Source of the DNA: Alistipes provencensis
Lineage (GTDB): Bacteria; Bacteroidota; Bacteroidia; Bacteroidales; Rikenellaceae
Assembly: GCF_900083545.1 (NCBI RefSeq)
Contig: NZ_LT559262.1
Span: 124,001-188,000, forward strand
Reading direction: 5' to 3'
DNA length: 64,000 nt
Positions 27,939 to 36,271 of this stretch are shown in pieces (position 1 is the stretch's first letter; every line of letters starts with the position of its first letter). Both the position numbers and the translations under genes were made by a program. The notes under the pieces are model-generated. The model saw only the letters and a program-made list of their open reading frames with translations, searched no databases and was not told where the DNA came from.

Positions 27939-29104
27939 GCCCGGTTGGTTAAGGGGTGTTTGACATGGGCGAAAAGCTGCGCCGCATGCCCGGTGGCCAT
28001 GGCGTCGAGCTGTTCGAAAAGCTCGCGCCCCGGCTCGCCGTAATCGCGGATGTAGGTCAGGGCCCGGAGCTTCGTGGCCTGATCGTCGGCGCGCTCAAAG
28101 GCTTCGTGCAGGAACCCCAGTCCCCGCCCGCTGTGCAGTCCGGCCACAGCCGTCAGGATATTCTGTTTGATGTATTCGGGCTGCACGTCGTAAATCTCGA
28201 CCAGTTTGGGCTCCGCCTCGATGTAATCCATGCCGCCCAGCGTGCGCACGATCTCGTTGCGCAGCGTCCATGTTTTGGTATTGATCATCTCCAGCAGCGG
28301 CGGGCAGTTGTCCCGCTGGTCGAAAAGCTTGATTTCGCTCACGAAGAACGCCTTCACGTTGTCCTCGACCGAACTGTTGACCCACTTGAGGAAACTCGGG
28401 ACGACAAATCCCATTTTCTGACGGTGCATCAGGATCATGTGTATCTCGGCCATGTTCCAGCGGCTGAGCTTCATCGTGATGTCCTCGTCGAAGAACCGGA
28501 ACGGGTTGCTCTGGCTCAGCCACATGTAGGCGAAACGCGCGGCGTTGCGCAGTTCGAGGCGGCGGTTGTAGAGGAAACGCACCAACACGGCCTCCGAGAC
28601 ATATCCGTTGACCGACTGGATCGACAGCAGCGCCTGAATTTTGCGGCGGGGACGCCCGAACTGGATCTCGCGTTCGAAGAAACTGCCGACCTTGAACACG
28701 CCCTGCACGTTCTGCATGTTGTAGTTGTTGACCTTCTCGCCCAGCTCGCTCTTGATCTTGATGAGCACCTGCACCAGAAAACGCATCTCCTGATGTTTGA
28801 GGCTCTTCTTCACATCGTGGCGCACCTTGTGCGCGATCTCGTCGACGGGATGGTTCTCGCGGTCGCCCAGCACCTCTTTCAGAGGTTCGTAGAAACGGTC
28901 GTAAATGCGCTGGAAGGACTTTTTCTCCCGCTGGCGGCGGTAGATTCCGTAAGCGAGGTAGAGGGCGAGGAACAGATAAAAGACGACACATAACGTTACG
29001 ACTGCGATACAAATCCGGACCACGATCGGGTAGCCGATGAATTTATAATACAGCAGGTAGAAATAATACGTCAGGTAATCAAACCCGGACAGTATTTCAT
29101 CCAT
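27935..29104 (-). CDS. HEAT-repeat inner membrane protein
   Basis: 389 residues. A membrane anchor near residues 25-55 (YPIVVRICIAVVTLCVVFYLFLALYLAYG) is followed by a basic stretch and a long cytoplasmic helical part with HEAT-like repeats (LRNAARFAYMWLSQSNPF, TWTLRNEIVRTLGGMDYIEAEPKLVEIYD, IKQNILTAVAGLHSGRGLGFLHEAFE). No enzyme motif. First gene of the operon with a 4-bp overlap to the GT2 gene. It may regulate or scaffold the synthase, a position filled by PgaD or c-di-GMP sensors elsewhere (inference). Confidence 0.8.
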   Translation of the reverse strand: MDEILSGFDYLTYYFYLLYYKFIGYPIVVRICIAVVTLCVVFYLFLALYLAYGIYRRQREKKSFQRIYDRFYEPLKEVLGDRENHPVDEIAHKVRHDVKKSLKHQEMRFLVQVLIKIKSELGEKVNNYNMQNVQGVFKVGSFFEREIQFGRPRRKIQALLSIQSVNGYVSEAVLVRFLYNRRLELRNAARFAYMWLSQSNPFRFFDEDITMKLSRWNMAEIHMILMHRQKMGFVVPSFLKWVNSSVEDNVKAFFVSEIKLFDQRDNCPPLLEMINTKTWTLRNEIVRTLGGMDYIEAEPKLVEIYDVQPEYIKQNILTAVAGLHSGRGLGFLHEAFERADDQATKLRALTYIRDYGEPGRELFEQLDAMATGHAAQLFAHVKHPLTNRA

Positions 29105-29154
29105 ACACGCACGTTGTTATGAACCTTTGAGGCGTTATTGCACTTTGACAGGCA

Positions 29155-29162
29155 CAAAGATA
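29155..29162 (-). promoter_or_regulatory. -7 box of the exopolysaccharide-type operon
   Basis: TATCTTTG on the minus strand, giving a leader of about 45 nt. The -33 element is weak. The AT-rich gap 29105-29307 otherwise shows nothing. Confidence 0.6.
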
Positions 29163-29307
29163 GGCATTATTTCGGAAATAACGAACAGCATTACACACTT
29201 TTATATACATCAATATAATCATAATATATCAGTTTTTACGGCAAAATCCCGTCCAGAAACAAACATATCCGCTAAAATACATATCATAAAAGGCCGAAAT
29301 AAGGCAC

Positions 29308-29338
29308 AAAAAAATGAGCGGTCCCCGCGGGAACCGCC
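29308..29338 (-). terminator. Terminator of the nitroreductase gene
   Basis: The inverted repeat GCGGTTCCC/GGGGACCGC is followed on the minus strand by seven T residues (29314-29308). Confidence 0.85.
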
Positions 29339-29362
29339 CACCTTTTCCGGCAGTGCCGCCGT

Positions 29363-30040
29363 CTATTTGCCGACGGTCTGGGCCAGCGCCGCGAAGTAAC
29401 GCGCCTGATCAAGCCCGAGAGCGGCCATCAGCTCCGCTTCGGGGGTGCTGCCGCGCGTGATCGAGCGCAGGCCGTGGCCCGCGGTATAGAGGTTCACGTT
29501 CTCGGCACAGCCCGCGGCATCCTGCCCGCAAAGATAATGGGTGTGTTCCGCCGGGATATTCTTTCCTTCATAGACCGCGAGGTCGGCGACATAGACCAGA
29601 TTCAGGGGCGCCGTAAAGACGAAATCCTGCATCCCGGCCAACTTGCGGCGGTCGCCCTCCGCGACGCGCACGAGCTTGTTCGCCTTGGCGTCATAGGCAT
29701 AGACGCCCTCGGCGAAGAAAGCGTAGACCCGGATGGGATAGAGCGCCAGCGCCGAGGGGGCCGTCAGGCGGTCCGTCCCCGGACGGTTGATGCCGGCAGC
29801 GGCCCACATCACGCCCGAGAGTTCTTCGAGCGTCAGCGGAGCGGCACTGTACTCGCGCCACGAGCGGCGGTCGGCCAAAGCTTGGTTAATAGTCGCTCCG
29901 CCCACCGTGTCGGGAGCCAGCAGGGCGATCTCGGGGCCGTGTTTCACTTCGGTTCGGGTCACCGCGGCCTTTTGGGCCGACGGGGCGCCTCCGCACGCGG
30001 CCAACAGCAGCGAGGCACAGGCAAACAGCTTCGTTTTCAT
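29363..30040 (-). CDS. SagB-type nitroreductase family lipoprotein
   Basis: 225 residues from the ATG at 30040, which gives the lipoprotein signal MKTKLFACASLLLAAC. A nitroreductase-like fold follows: QALADRRSWREYSAAPLTLEELSGVMWAAAGINR, LTAPSALALYPIRVYAFF and the late GCAENVNLYTAGHGLRSITRG. These are typical of the SagB/ThcOx-like FMN oxidoreductases, usually anchored outside the inner membrane in Bacteroidetes. The substrate is unknown. Single gene with its own terminator. Confidence 0.85.
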   Translation of the reverse strand: MKTKLFACASLLLAACGGAPSAQKAAVTRTEVKHGPEIALLAPDTVGGATINQALADRRSWREYSAAPLTLEELSGVMWAAAGINRPGTDRLTAPSALALYPIRVYAFFAEGVYAYDAKANKLVRVAEGDRRKLAGMQDFVFTAPLNLVYVADLAVYEGKNIPAEHTHYLCGQDAAGCAENVNLYTAGHGLRSITRGSTPEAELMAALGLDQARYFAALAQTVGK

Positions 30041-30099
30041 AGTCTTCCGTTTTTTAGGATTCCAAACAAAAATAATGCACGCGGGGCAAAATACCAAAT

Positions 30100-30567
30100 T
30101 TATCCGCACGCATCCTCCAATGAATCGAGCACGGCGAGTATCTCCTCGCCGTAACGCTCCGTCCGGCTGGGACCGAAGCCCCGGATAGTGAGCAGGTCCT
30201 CGGTCGACCCGATGTCGCTCCGCGCCACGTTGAGCAGGTCGCGGTTCGAGGCGATGACGAACGGCTTGCGGCCCGTAGCCTCGGCCCTCCGGTCGCGCCA
30301 CAGGCAGAGCGCTTCGTAACGTTCGTACTCCTGCTCGGTGAGGTCCGTCGCCGGAGGCATGAAATCCCCGACCAGCGCCGGGGCAGCCGCTCTCTCCTCG
30401 TCGGTGGGGTCGTGGTAGATGACGATGACCGTCCACGACGACCGCCCGCGCAGGCACCCGCAATGGAGGCGCGAGACGCGGACCGCCGCGAGAAATTCGT
30501 TCACGATCCGTTCGTCGCGTTCCCGCATGGCGGGGTCGACGCGGATCTCAAAGGTTTTGATCTTCAT
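30100..30567 (-). CDS. HRDC-domain protein
   Basis: 155 residues. N-terminal half FEIRVDPAMRERDERIVNEFLAAVRV is a small domain often found next to HRDC in Bacteroidetes. The C-terminal half is a typical HRDC nucleic-acid-binding domain (YEALCLWRDRRAEATGRKPFVIASNRDLLNVARS, then LLTIRGFGPSRTERYGEEILAVL). There is no helicase. Probably binds DNA or RNA; partner unknown. Confidence 0.88.
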   Translation of the reverse strand: MKIKTFEIRVDPAMRERDERIVNEFLAAVRVSRLHCGCLRGRSSWTVIVIYHDPTDEERAAAPALVGDFMPPATDLTEQEYERYEALCLWRDRRAEATGRKPFVIASNRDLLNVARSDIGSTEDLLTIRGFGPSRTERYGEEILAVLDSLEDACG

Positions 30568-30592
30568 AGTCCGTTATTTGAAGTTGCGTTCT

Positions 30593-30660
30593 CAAATATA
30601 ACCCATCGGGACCGAATCTGCAACTTCGGGTCCCGAAGCCCGGAAATTTCCTTATCTTTG
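30593..30660. promoter_or_regulatory. Divergent promoters of the HRDC and EFR1-type genes
   Basis: TATATTTG on the minus strand (30600-30593) and TATCTTTG on the plus strand (30653-30660). A palindrome CTTCGGGTCCCGAAG lies between them, upstream of the rightward box, and could be an operator or just a GC-rich dyad. Confidence 0.6.
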
Positions 30661-30682
30661 TCCTACCAAGCATACACCGAAC

Positions 30683-31537
30683 ATGAAGCCCCAAACCATC
30701 CATGCCGTCGTCTTTTCACCGACGGGAACCTCGAAAAAGATCGCCTCGGCCGTGGCCCGGGGAATCGCCTCCGCGGCCGGAGCCGATCCTGCCGAAGCCG
30801 CCCCGCTGAAAACCATCGACCTGACCCACACCGCCGGACAGCCCGCGACGCTCCCTGCCGACACGGTGGCCGTGATCGCCACACCGGTCTATGGGGGACA
30901 CGTCGCCCCGACGGCCGTAAAGCGGCTCGAAACGCTCCGGGGCGAAGGCACCCCGGCCGTCGTCATTGCGGTCTACGGCAACCGGGCCTTCGAGAACGCC
31001 GCCGCCGAACTGGCCGCATTGGCCGCCCGGCAGGGATTCGTCCCGGTGGCCGCCGCGGCATTCGTCGGGGAACACTCCTACAGCACCCCCAAAACCCCCG
31101 TCGCCGCAGGACGCCCCGACACGCAGGACCTCGCTGAGGCCACGGCGTTCGGTGCCGCAGTGCGCAAAAAGCTCGACGCCGGGGACCTCACGCCGGTCGA
31201 CGCCGCCAAGCTGAAAGAGGTGCGGACCCCGCTGTGGCCGATGCTGCGTTTCATCCGCTTCGTGCTGGGCTACCGCCGCCGGCAAAAGAAAAATCCCGTC
31301 GTCTACCTGCCCGTGGGCGACGCCGACCTCTGCACCCACTGCGGCCGCTGTGCGGCGATCTGCCCCACGCAGGCCATCGCACGCGGCGACGAAGTGCATA
31401 CCGATCCGGCGCGCTGTATCCGCTGCTGTGCCTGCGTCAAGGCATGCCCGGTCGGGGCGCGGAGTTTCCACACCCCTTTCGCCGCGGCGCTCTCACGCAG
31501 TTTCACCCGGCGCAAACCGCCCGTAACCCGCTTATAA
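30683..31537 (+). CDS. EFR1-type flavodoxin/ferredoxin fusion
   Basis: 284 residues. The N-terminal flavodoxin-like domain has the FMN loop FSPTGTSKKIA and IATPVYGGHVAPTAV. Two 4Fe-4S motifs follow in the C-terminal quarter: CTHCGRCAAICP and CIRCCACVKACPVGA. The family moves low-potential electrons in anaerobes; the partner is unknown. 3 bp before the acetyltransferase gene, so cotranscribed. Confidence 0.9.
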   Translation: MKPQTIHAVVFSPTGTSKKIASAVARGIASAAGADPAEAAPLKTIDLTHTAGQPATLPADTVAVIATPVYGGHVAPTAVKRLETLRGEGTPAVVIAVYGNRAFENAAAELAALAARQGFVPVAAAAFVGEHSYSTPKTPVAAGRPDTQDLAEATAFGAAVRKKLDAGDLTPVDAAKLKEVRTPLWPMLRFIRFVLGYRRRQKKNPVVYLPVGDADLCTHCGRCAAICPTQAIARGDEVHTDPARCIRCCACVKACPVGARSFHTPFAAALSRSFTRRKPPVTRL

Positions 31538-31540
31538 ACA

Positions 31541-31981
31541 ATGATCGAACGCATCGAATCTCCCGCTCCGGTCGAACTGGACGCACTTACTGCCCTGTGG
31601 GAAAGGTCGGTACGCGCTACGCACGATTTCCTCGCCCCGGAGGACATCGCCTTTTTCCGCCGCATGGTGCGCGAAGAGGCGCTGCCCGGCGTGGAGGAAC
31701 TCTATGTCATCAGAGATTCCGGAAACGGATTCGCGGCCTTTGCGGGCGTCGAAGCCGACCGGCTCGAAATGCTGTTCGTAGCCCCCGCCGCACGCGGCAA
31801 GGGGCTGGGGCGCGAACTCGTGGAGCATGTCACGGCGCATTGCGGCGTGCGGCGCGTGGACGTCAACGAGCAGAACGCACAGGCCGCGGGATTTTACGCC
31901 CGGATGGGCTTCCGCGTCGTCTCGCGCAGCGCCGCCGACCCCTCGGGCCGTCCCTACCCTATTCTTCACCTCGAACGCTGA
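31541..31981 (+). CDS. GNAT family N-acetyltransferase
   Basis: 146 residues. The acetyl-CoA loop is LEMLFVAPAARGKGLGRELVEHV (RGxGxG/A), followed by VDVNEQNAQAAGFYARMGFRVVSRS. The overall layout resembles small-molecule or YjaB/YiaC-type lysine acetyltransferases. The substrate is not known. Paired with the flavodoxin/ferredoxin fusion. Confidence 0.88.
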   Translation: MIERIESPAPVELDALTALWERSVRATHDFLAPEDIAFFRRMVREEALPGVEELYVIRDSGNGFAAFAGVEADRLEMLFVAPAARGKGLGRELVEHVTAHCGVRRVDVNEQNAQAAGFYARMGFRVVSRSAADPSGRPYPILHLER

Positions 31982-31987
31982 CGAAAG

Positions 31988-32013
31988 CGGGCGGCCTTTC
32001 GGCCGCCCGTTCT
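31988..32013. terminator. Bidirectional terminator between the GNAT gene and cutC
   Basis: A 9-bp stem CGGGCGGCC/GGCCGCCCG with a TTTC loop, followed by TTCTTCTGTT. Confidence 0.8.
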
Positions 32014-32035
32014 TCTGTTCCATATAGCATCATTC

Positions 32036-32770
32036 TCACCGATCGAGTTCTGCGAGGATTTGCCGGACGACGGATTCGTCGGCGCACGGCACGGCGTATT
32101 CGGGAACGCCCTCGACACCGCCCATCGAGACCCGCGGGTTGCGGAACTCCATGCGGCTGTCGCGCCAGCCCCGAGCGCTGAAATGGAGCGCATCCACGCC
32201 CGTCGAGGCCAGCAGCCGTGCATTCGACGCATTCACCCCGCTGCCGGCCATGATCTCGATGCGCCCGGCGGCGCGGATCACCAGTTCCCGGAGGGTGGCG
32301 ATCCCCTCGACGGCCGTGTTGCGGCCCCCGGAGGTGAGGATGCGGCGGCAGCCGCTCCCGACGACCGCTTCGAGCGCTTCGAAAGGGTCGCGGGCCATGT
32401 CGAACGCCCGGTGGAAAACGACCTCCATTTCTCCGGCCGCGGCGACAAGCGCCGCCGTGCGCTCCGCATCGACACGCCCGTCGGGGCACAGCAATCCCAG
32501 AACCACACCGTCGGCCCCGCATTCGCGGGCGAAGCGGATCTCATCGGCCATCTGGCGGAATTCACCGTCGGAATAGCAGAAATCCCCGCCCCGCGGACGG
32601 ATCATCACACAGAGCCGGATGCCCGCAACACGGCGCGCCAGCCGGATCGTCGCAGCCGAAGGGGTCGTGCCGCCCTCCCAAGGCGAGGCGCACAGTTCGA
32701 CGCGCGTGACCCCGGTCCGGACCGCCACGGCGCACGCTTCGACGGAGTAGGCGCAAAGTTCGGTCGTCAT
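32036..32770 (-). CDS. cutC: CutC family protein (copper homeostasis-like TIM barrel)
   Basis: 244 residues. Barrel strands and conserved patches are intact: ELCAYSVEACAVAV, RVELCASPWEGGTTPS, VMIRPRGGDFCYSD, EFRQMADEIRFARECGADGVVLG, VVFHRAFDMARDP, RILTSGGRN and IMAGSGVNASN. Named for copper tolerance, but the biochemical role remains uncertain. A TATCTTTG box lies only 5 nt upstream of the ATG, so the mRNA may be leaderless. Confidence 0.93.
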   Translation of the reverse strand: MTTELCAYSVEACAVAVRTGVTRVELCASPWEGGTTPSAATIRLARRVAGIRLCVMIRPRGGDFCYSDGEFRQMADEIRFARECGADGVVLGLLCPDGRVDAERTAALVAAAGEMEVVFHRAFDMARDPFEALEAVVGSGCRRILTSGGRNTAVEGIATLRELVIRAAGRIEIMAGSGVNASNARLLASTGVDALHFSARGWRDSRMEFRNPRVSMGGVEGVPEYAVPCADESVVRQILAELDR

Positions 32771-32774
32771 AAGA

Positions 32775-32782
32775 CAAAGATA
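32775..32782 (-). promoter_or_regulatory. -7 box of cutC
   Basis: TATCTTTG on the minus strand, about 5 nt before the start codon. The predicted transcription start would fall at or just inside the ATG. Confidence 0.55.
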
Positions 32783-32816
32783 GGATTTCCGGCAGTAAAA
32801 TGCAAGCCCCGGCCGG

Positions 32817-33395
32817 TCACCGCAGCACCACCGTCACGGACATCGGCCCGTGGGCGCCGAAGACCAGCGCCTGCTCGATGTCGGCGGTCTTCGAAGGCCC
32901 CGACATGAAGCACCCGTAGCCGAAGTCGTCGACCTCGGGACGCACGACGGCCTCGTGCATCGTGTCGACAACGGCGTCTTTCGGGATCACGACCATCAGC
33001 GCCGTGGCCCCGAAGTAGAGGGCCTTGTGGCGGATGTCCTGCGTGATCCACACCGCACCGTTCTCCGCGACGCCGAACGCCCCCGCGACGACGCCCAGAT
33101 CGACGTCGACCAGCTCGCGCACATCCTCCACAGCATCGGGGTCGAGCGTGGCAGCGGTCACGTCGGGCATGGCCGAAGCGATCGTCCGCGCATCGGGGTA
33201 ACAGCGGCGGATCACATCGTCGAGCGTCTCGCCCGGCGCCATTCGCACCGCCTTGCCGCCGGCGGCCCCGAGCCGTTCGGCGAACATCGCCGCGGGATCG
33301 TCGAAGCGCTGGGGCGTGAAATCCAGCGCGGGATGCGGGTATTCGGGCATCCCGTCGGCCGCCAGTTTTTTCAGGATATCGTCTTTACTGCTCAT
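32817..33395 (-). CDS. lutC: LUD-domain lactate utilisation protein C
   Basis: 192 residues from the ATG at 33395, 1 nt after the lutB stop. The LUD domain has LDPDAVEDVRELVDVDLGVVAGAFGVAENGAVWI and a late CFMSGPSKTADIEQALVFGAHGP. Part of the LutABC complex that oxidises L-lactate to pyruvate. Last gene of the operon. Start chosen because the upstream ATG lies inside lutB. Confidence 0.93.
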   Translation of the reverse strand: MSSKDDILKKLAADGMPEYPHPALDFTPQRFDDPAAMFAERLGAAGGKAVRMAPGETLDDVIRRCYPDARTIASAMPDVTAATLDPDAVEDVRELVDVDLGVVAGAFGVAENGAVWITQDIRHKALYFGATALMVVIPKDAVVDTMHEAVVRPEVDDFGYGCFMSGPSKTADIEQALVFGAHGPMSVTVVLR

Positions 33396-33396
33396 C

Positions 33397-34758
33397 TCAT
33401 TTCGTTTTTTTCCACCAACCATTAAAAGTCTTCGGGGCGAAGGGCGGCATGGCGCGGCCGGGGGCGCTCCACGGGTTCAGCCCGTTTTCGAGTACGAAGC
33501 GCGGGAGTTTCTCCGCTGCACGGGCCAGAGCGACGCCGCCGTAAAAACGTCGCCGTCCGCCCATGATGAAGTCCATCCCCTTGACCGAGAGTTTCTTCAC
33601 CGGATCGGCCAGATGCAGTCCGTCCAACTGCTGCCGCCACATATAGATCTGTTCCCCGAGGTCGATCTGCGCCGGACAGACATCCGAACAGGAGTAGCAG
33701 AGCGAGCAGGCCGAGACATTGCCGTGGTGAAGCTTCGGCGAACGCAGCATCCCGAGGTTGATGCCCAGCGGTCCGGGGATGAAGTACGAATAGGAGTAAC
33801 CTCCCGAACGGCGGTAGACCGGGCAGGTGTTCAGGCAGGCTCCGCAGCGGAGGCATTTGAGCATGTTGCGGTGCGCGGCGTCGGCCAGCCACTCCGAGCG
33901 GCCGTTATCGACCAGAATGACGTGTATCTGCTTGCCCGGAGCCGGTTTGCGGTAGAGCGAGGTGTAGCTCGTGACGGGCTGTCCCGTGCCCGAGCGGGCC
34001 AACAGGCGCGTGAAGACCGCCAGCGCCTCCATGTCGGGGATCACCTTTTCGAGCCCCATGATGGCGATGTGCAGGTCGGCGAACGAGGTTCCAAGGTCGG
34101 CATTGCCCTCGTTGGTGCAGACGGCCAGCGCCCCCGTCGAAGCCACGGCGAAATTGACGCCCGTCATCGAAACGTCGGCCCCGAGGAACTTCGGCCGCAG
34201 GACGCGCCGTGCGGCGTGGGTCAGGTAGGTGGGATCGCTGTTGCCCGGTTCGGTGCCCATCTCGCGTTCGAACAGCGCGCCGACCTCCTCGCGCCGCACG
34301 GCGATCGCCGGCAGAACGATGTGGCTGGGCGGCTGTTGCAGCAGTTGCATGATCCGCTCCCCGAGGTCGCTCTCCACGGCATCGACACCCCGCTCGCGGA
34401 GGTAGGGCGTCAGGCCGCACTCCTCCGAGAGCATCGACTTGCTCTTGATGAGGTTCGTGCCGCCGTGCTCCCGGACCAACTGCCAGACCGTCGCGTTCAT
34501 CTCCGCGGCATCCTTTGCCCAGTGGACCACCATGCCGTTGGCCGTGGCGTTGCGTTCGAATTCGCAGAGGTAGTGCCCCAGACGGCTCAGCGTGTGGCGC
34601 TTGATCGCGGACGACAGCCGCCGCAGCTCCTCCCACTCGGGGACCGTCATCATCATCCGGTCGCGTTTCTCGCGCACGGCATACAGCGCCTTGTCGTGCC
34701 AGACCATGCGGTCGGCGTCGGCGACGAATCGTTTCGCGGCTTTGGAATGGGTGCTCAT
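33397..34758 (-). CDS. lutB: Iron-sulfur lactate utilisation protein B
   Basis: 453 residues. An N-terminal LUD-like domain (KSKSMLSEECGLTPYLRERG, VSMTGVNFAVASTGALAVCTNEGN) precedes two 4Fe-4S motifs, CLRCGACLNTCPVY and CSLCYSCSDVCPA. The C-terminal tail is typical of LutB/YkgF. Cytoplasmic or membrane-peripheral electron-transfer subunit. Its start overlaps the lutA stop by 4 bp (ATGA). Confidence 0.95.
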   Translation of the reverse strand: MSTHSKAAKRFVADADRMVWHDKALYAVREKRDRMMMTVPEWEELRRLSSAIKRHTLSRLGHYLCEFERNATANGMVVHWAKDAAEMNATVWQLVREHGGTNLIKSKSMLSEECGLTPYLRERGVDAVESDLGERIMQLLQQPPSHIVLPAIAVRREEVGALFEREMGTEPGNSDPTYLTHAARRVLRPKFLGADVSMTGVNFAVASTGALAVCTNEGNADLGTSFADLHIAIMGLEKVIPDMEALAVFTRLLARSGTGQPVTSYTSLYRKPAPGKQIHVILVDNGRSEWLADAAHRNMLKCLRCGACLNTCPVYRRSGGYSYSYFIPGPLGINLGMLRSPKLHHGNVSACSLCYSCSDVCPAQIDLGEQIYMWRQQLDGLHLADPVKKLSVKGMDFIMGGRRRFYGGVALARAAEKLPRFVLENGLNPWSAPGRAMPPFAPKTFNGWWKKTK

Positions 34759-35495
34759 AGCTTCGAATTGAGGATTTCAACGATGTGGAGGGTCTTCACC
34801 GGCAGCTTCTCGCGGTCAATGATCCCCTGCATGTGCATCAGGCACGACGAATCGGCCCCGGTGATGTACTCGGCGCCGGTGGCGATGTGCCGCTCGACCT
34901 TGGCGCGCCCCATGGCCACCGACACGGCGTTCTCCTCGACGGAGAACATCCCGCCGAAGCCGCAGCACTCGTCCCGCCGCTCGGGTTCCGCCACCTCGAT
35001 CCCCTCGACCAGCGACAGCAGGTCGCGGAGCTTCGAATGGAGGGGAACATTCATCTCGCTGGGCGACGAAAGGTCCATCTTGCGCACCCCGTGGCAGGAG
35101 TTGTGCAGGCTCACCTTGTGGGGAAAACGGACGTCCAACCGCGCGGGCTTCACCACGTCGTGCAGGAACTCGCAAATCTCCCAGATACGCGCATCGACGC
35201 ACGCATGCTCCTTATAATCATCCAGCAGCCGCGGGTAGCCCTCGCGCACGAAGACCACGCAACTGGCCGACGGGCCCACGACGTAGTCGTATTTTTCGAA
35301 CAGCGCATTCATGCGTTCCGCCAGCGCCTTGGCGTCCTTTTCGAAGCCCGCATTGGCCATCGGCTGGCCGCAGCAGGTCTGGTCCAACGGATAGTCGACC
35401 TCGCAGCCGACCTTGCGCAGCAACTCGTACGACGCCCGCCCCACCTCGGGATAGACCGCATTGATGTAACAGGGAATGAACAATCCGACTTTCAT
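34755..35495 (-). CDS. lutA: CCG-domain lactate utilisation protein A
   Basis: 246 residues from the ATG at 35495, the start that opens with the family sequence KVGLFIPCYINAVYPEVG. Two CCG-type cysteine patches are present: DQTCCGQPM and RDECCGFGGMFSVEE, with the intervening HNSCHGVRKM. These bind the non-cubane or heme-linked cluster in LutA/GlpE-like proteins. First gene of lutABC; its promoter lies just upstream. Confidence 0.95.
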   Translation of the reverse strand: MKVGLFIPCYINAVYPEVGRASYELLRKVGCEVDYPLDQTCCGQPMANAGFEKDAKALAERMNALFEKYDYVVGPSASCVVFVREGYPRLLDDYKEHACVDARIWEICEFLHDVVKPARLDVRFPHKVSLHNSCHGVRKMDLSSPSEMNVPLHSKLRDLLSLVEGIEVAEPERRDECCGFGGMFSVEENAVSVAMGRAKVERHIATGAEYITGADSSCLMHMQGIIDREKLPVKTLHIVEILNSKL

Positions 35496-35528
35496 CTGTT
35501 TCAATTTTAGCACCCAACCAAACCACAC

Positions 35529-35536
35529 CAAAGATA
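35529..35536 (-). promoter_or_regulatory. -7 box of the lutABC operon
   Basis: TATCTTTG on the minus strand, 33 nt before the lutA start. No clear operator is seen. Confidence 0.6.
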
Positions 35537-35588
35537 CGGATTTTTTCCGAGACTCGTGCATGGAGTGACTTTCCATCTGCTAAATTAC

Positions 35589-35619
35589 AAAAAAAGAGGG
35601 CCCGGTATTCCGGTCCCTC
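35589..35619 (-). terminator. Terminator of the small heat-shock gene
   Basis: On the minus strand, GAGGGACCGG/CCGGGCCCTC with one mismatch and then seven T residues. Confidence 0.8.
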
Positions 35620-35638
35620 CCCATTTCAGGCACATTTT

Positions 35639-36076
35639 TTACCTGATCTCGATCTGCCGGGCGGCGGAAGCGGCTTCCGTCACCTTGCGTTTCGGGATCG
35701 CAATGGTCATCACGCCGTTCTCGACCTTGGCCGAAATCTTGTCGCGCTCGACGTTGTCGGGCAGCAGCAGGCTCTGCTGGAACCGCGTGTAGGAAAATTC
35801 GCGGCGCAGGTAGGTGCCCTTGTGCTCCTTGTCCTCCTCCTTCGACTCGTTCTTCTTCTCCACCGAGATGATCAGTTCGTTGTCCTCGTTGAGATGCACC
35901 TTGAAATCCTCTTTGGTCATCCCCGGAGCTGCGACCTCGACTTTGTATTCGTCGTCGTTCTCCAGAATGTTGACGGCCGGAGAGGTCGTGTTGCGACGCT
36001 CGACGAGCCAATCGTTGCCCAGAAAATCGTTGAAAATGCTCGGCAGCCAGTTCTGATTACGTCTTACAGGTACCAT
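35639..36076 (-). CDS. Small heat-shock protein (Hsp20/alpha-crystallin)
   Basis: 145 residues from the ATG at 36076. ATP-independent holdase. The alpha-crystallin domain spans about residues 35-130: PAVNILENDDEYKVEVAAPGMTKEDFKV, ELIISVEKK, YLRREFSYTRFQQSLLLP and the closing VENGVMTIAIPKR. Unusually for Bacteroidetes, a strong Shine-Dalgarno (AAGGAGGA) sits 7 nt before the chosen ATG, which decides the start over upstream in-frame codons. Confidence 0.95.
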   Translation of the reverse strand: MVPVRRNQNWLPSIFNDFLGNDWLVERRNTTSPAVNILENDDEYKVEVAAPGMTKEDFKVHLNEDNELIISVEKKNESKEEDKEHKGTYLRREFSYTRFQQSLLLPDNVERDKISAKVENGVMTIAIPKRKVTEAASAARQIEIR

Positions 36077-36193
36077 AGTTTTGTCCTCCTTAGAATTATT
36101 TGGTTTAACATTCGTTTCACGTTTCCCGCCCACTCCGGAGCGGGTTCATCCGTAAACGGTCAAATCCTGTGCCACGCCGGAATAAATGAAAAA

Positions 36194-36267
36194 ATGTCAC
36201 GAATTGTCACAATTACTGAAAAATTGTCCTGACAGGACGACATTGTAACAACATTTTTCTACATTTG
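36194..36267. promoter_or_regulatory. Control region between divergent hsp20 and GNAT genes
   Basis: Direct repeats of TGTCA(C) at about 36195-36211, the dyad GTCCT-GAC-AGGAC at 36226-36238, and TACATTTG at 36260-36267 as the rightward -7 box. The repeats may be operator sites. The rightward box ends only 4 nt before the GNAT start. Confidence 0.5.
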
Positions 36268-36271
36268 CAAC

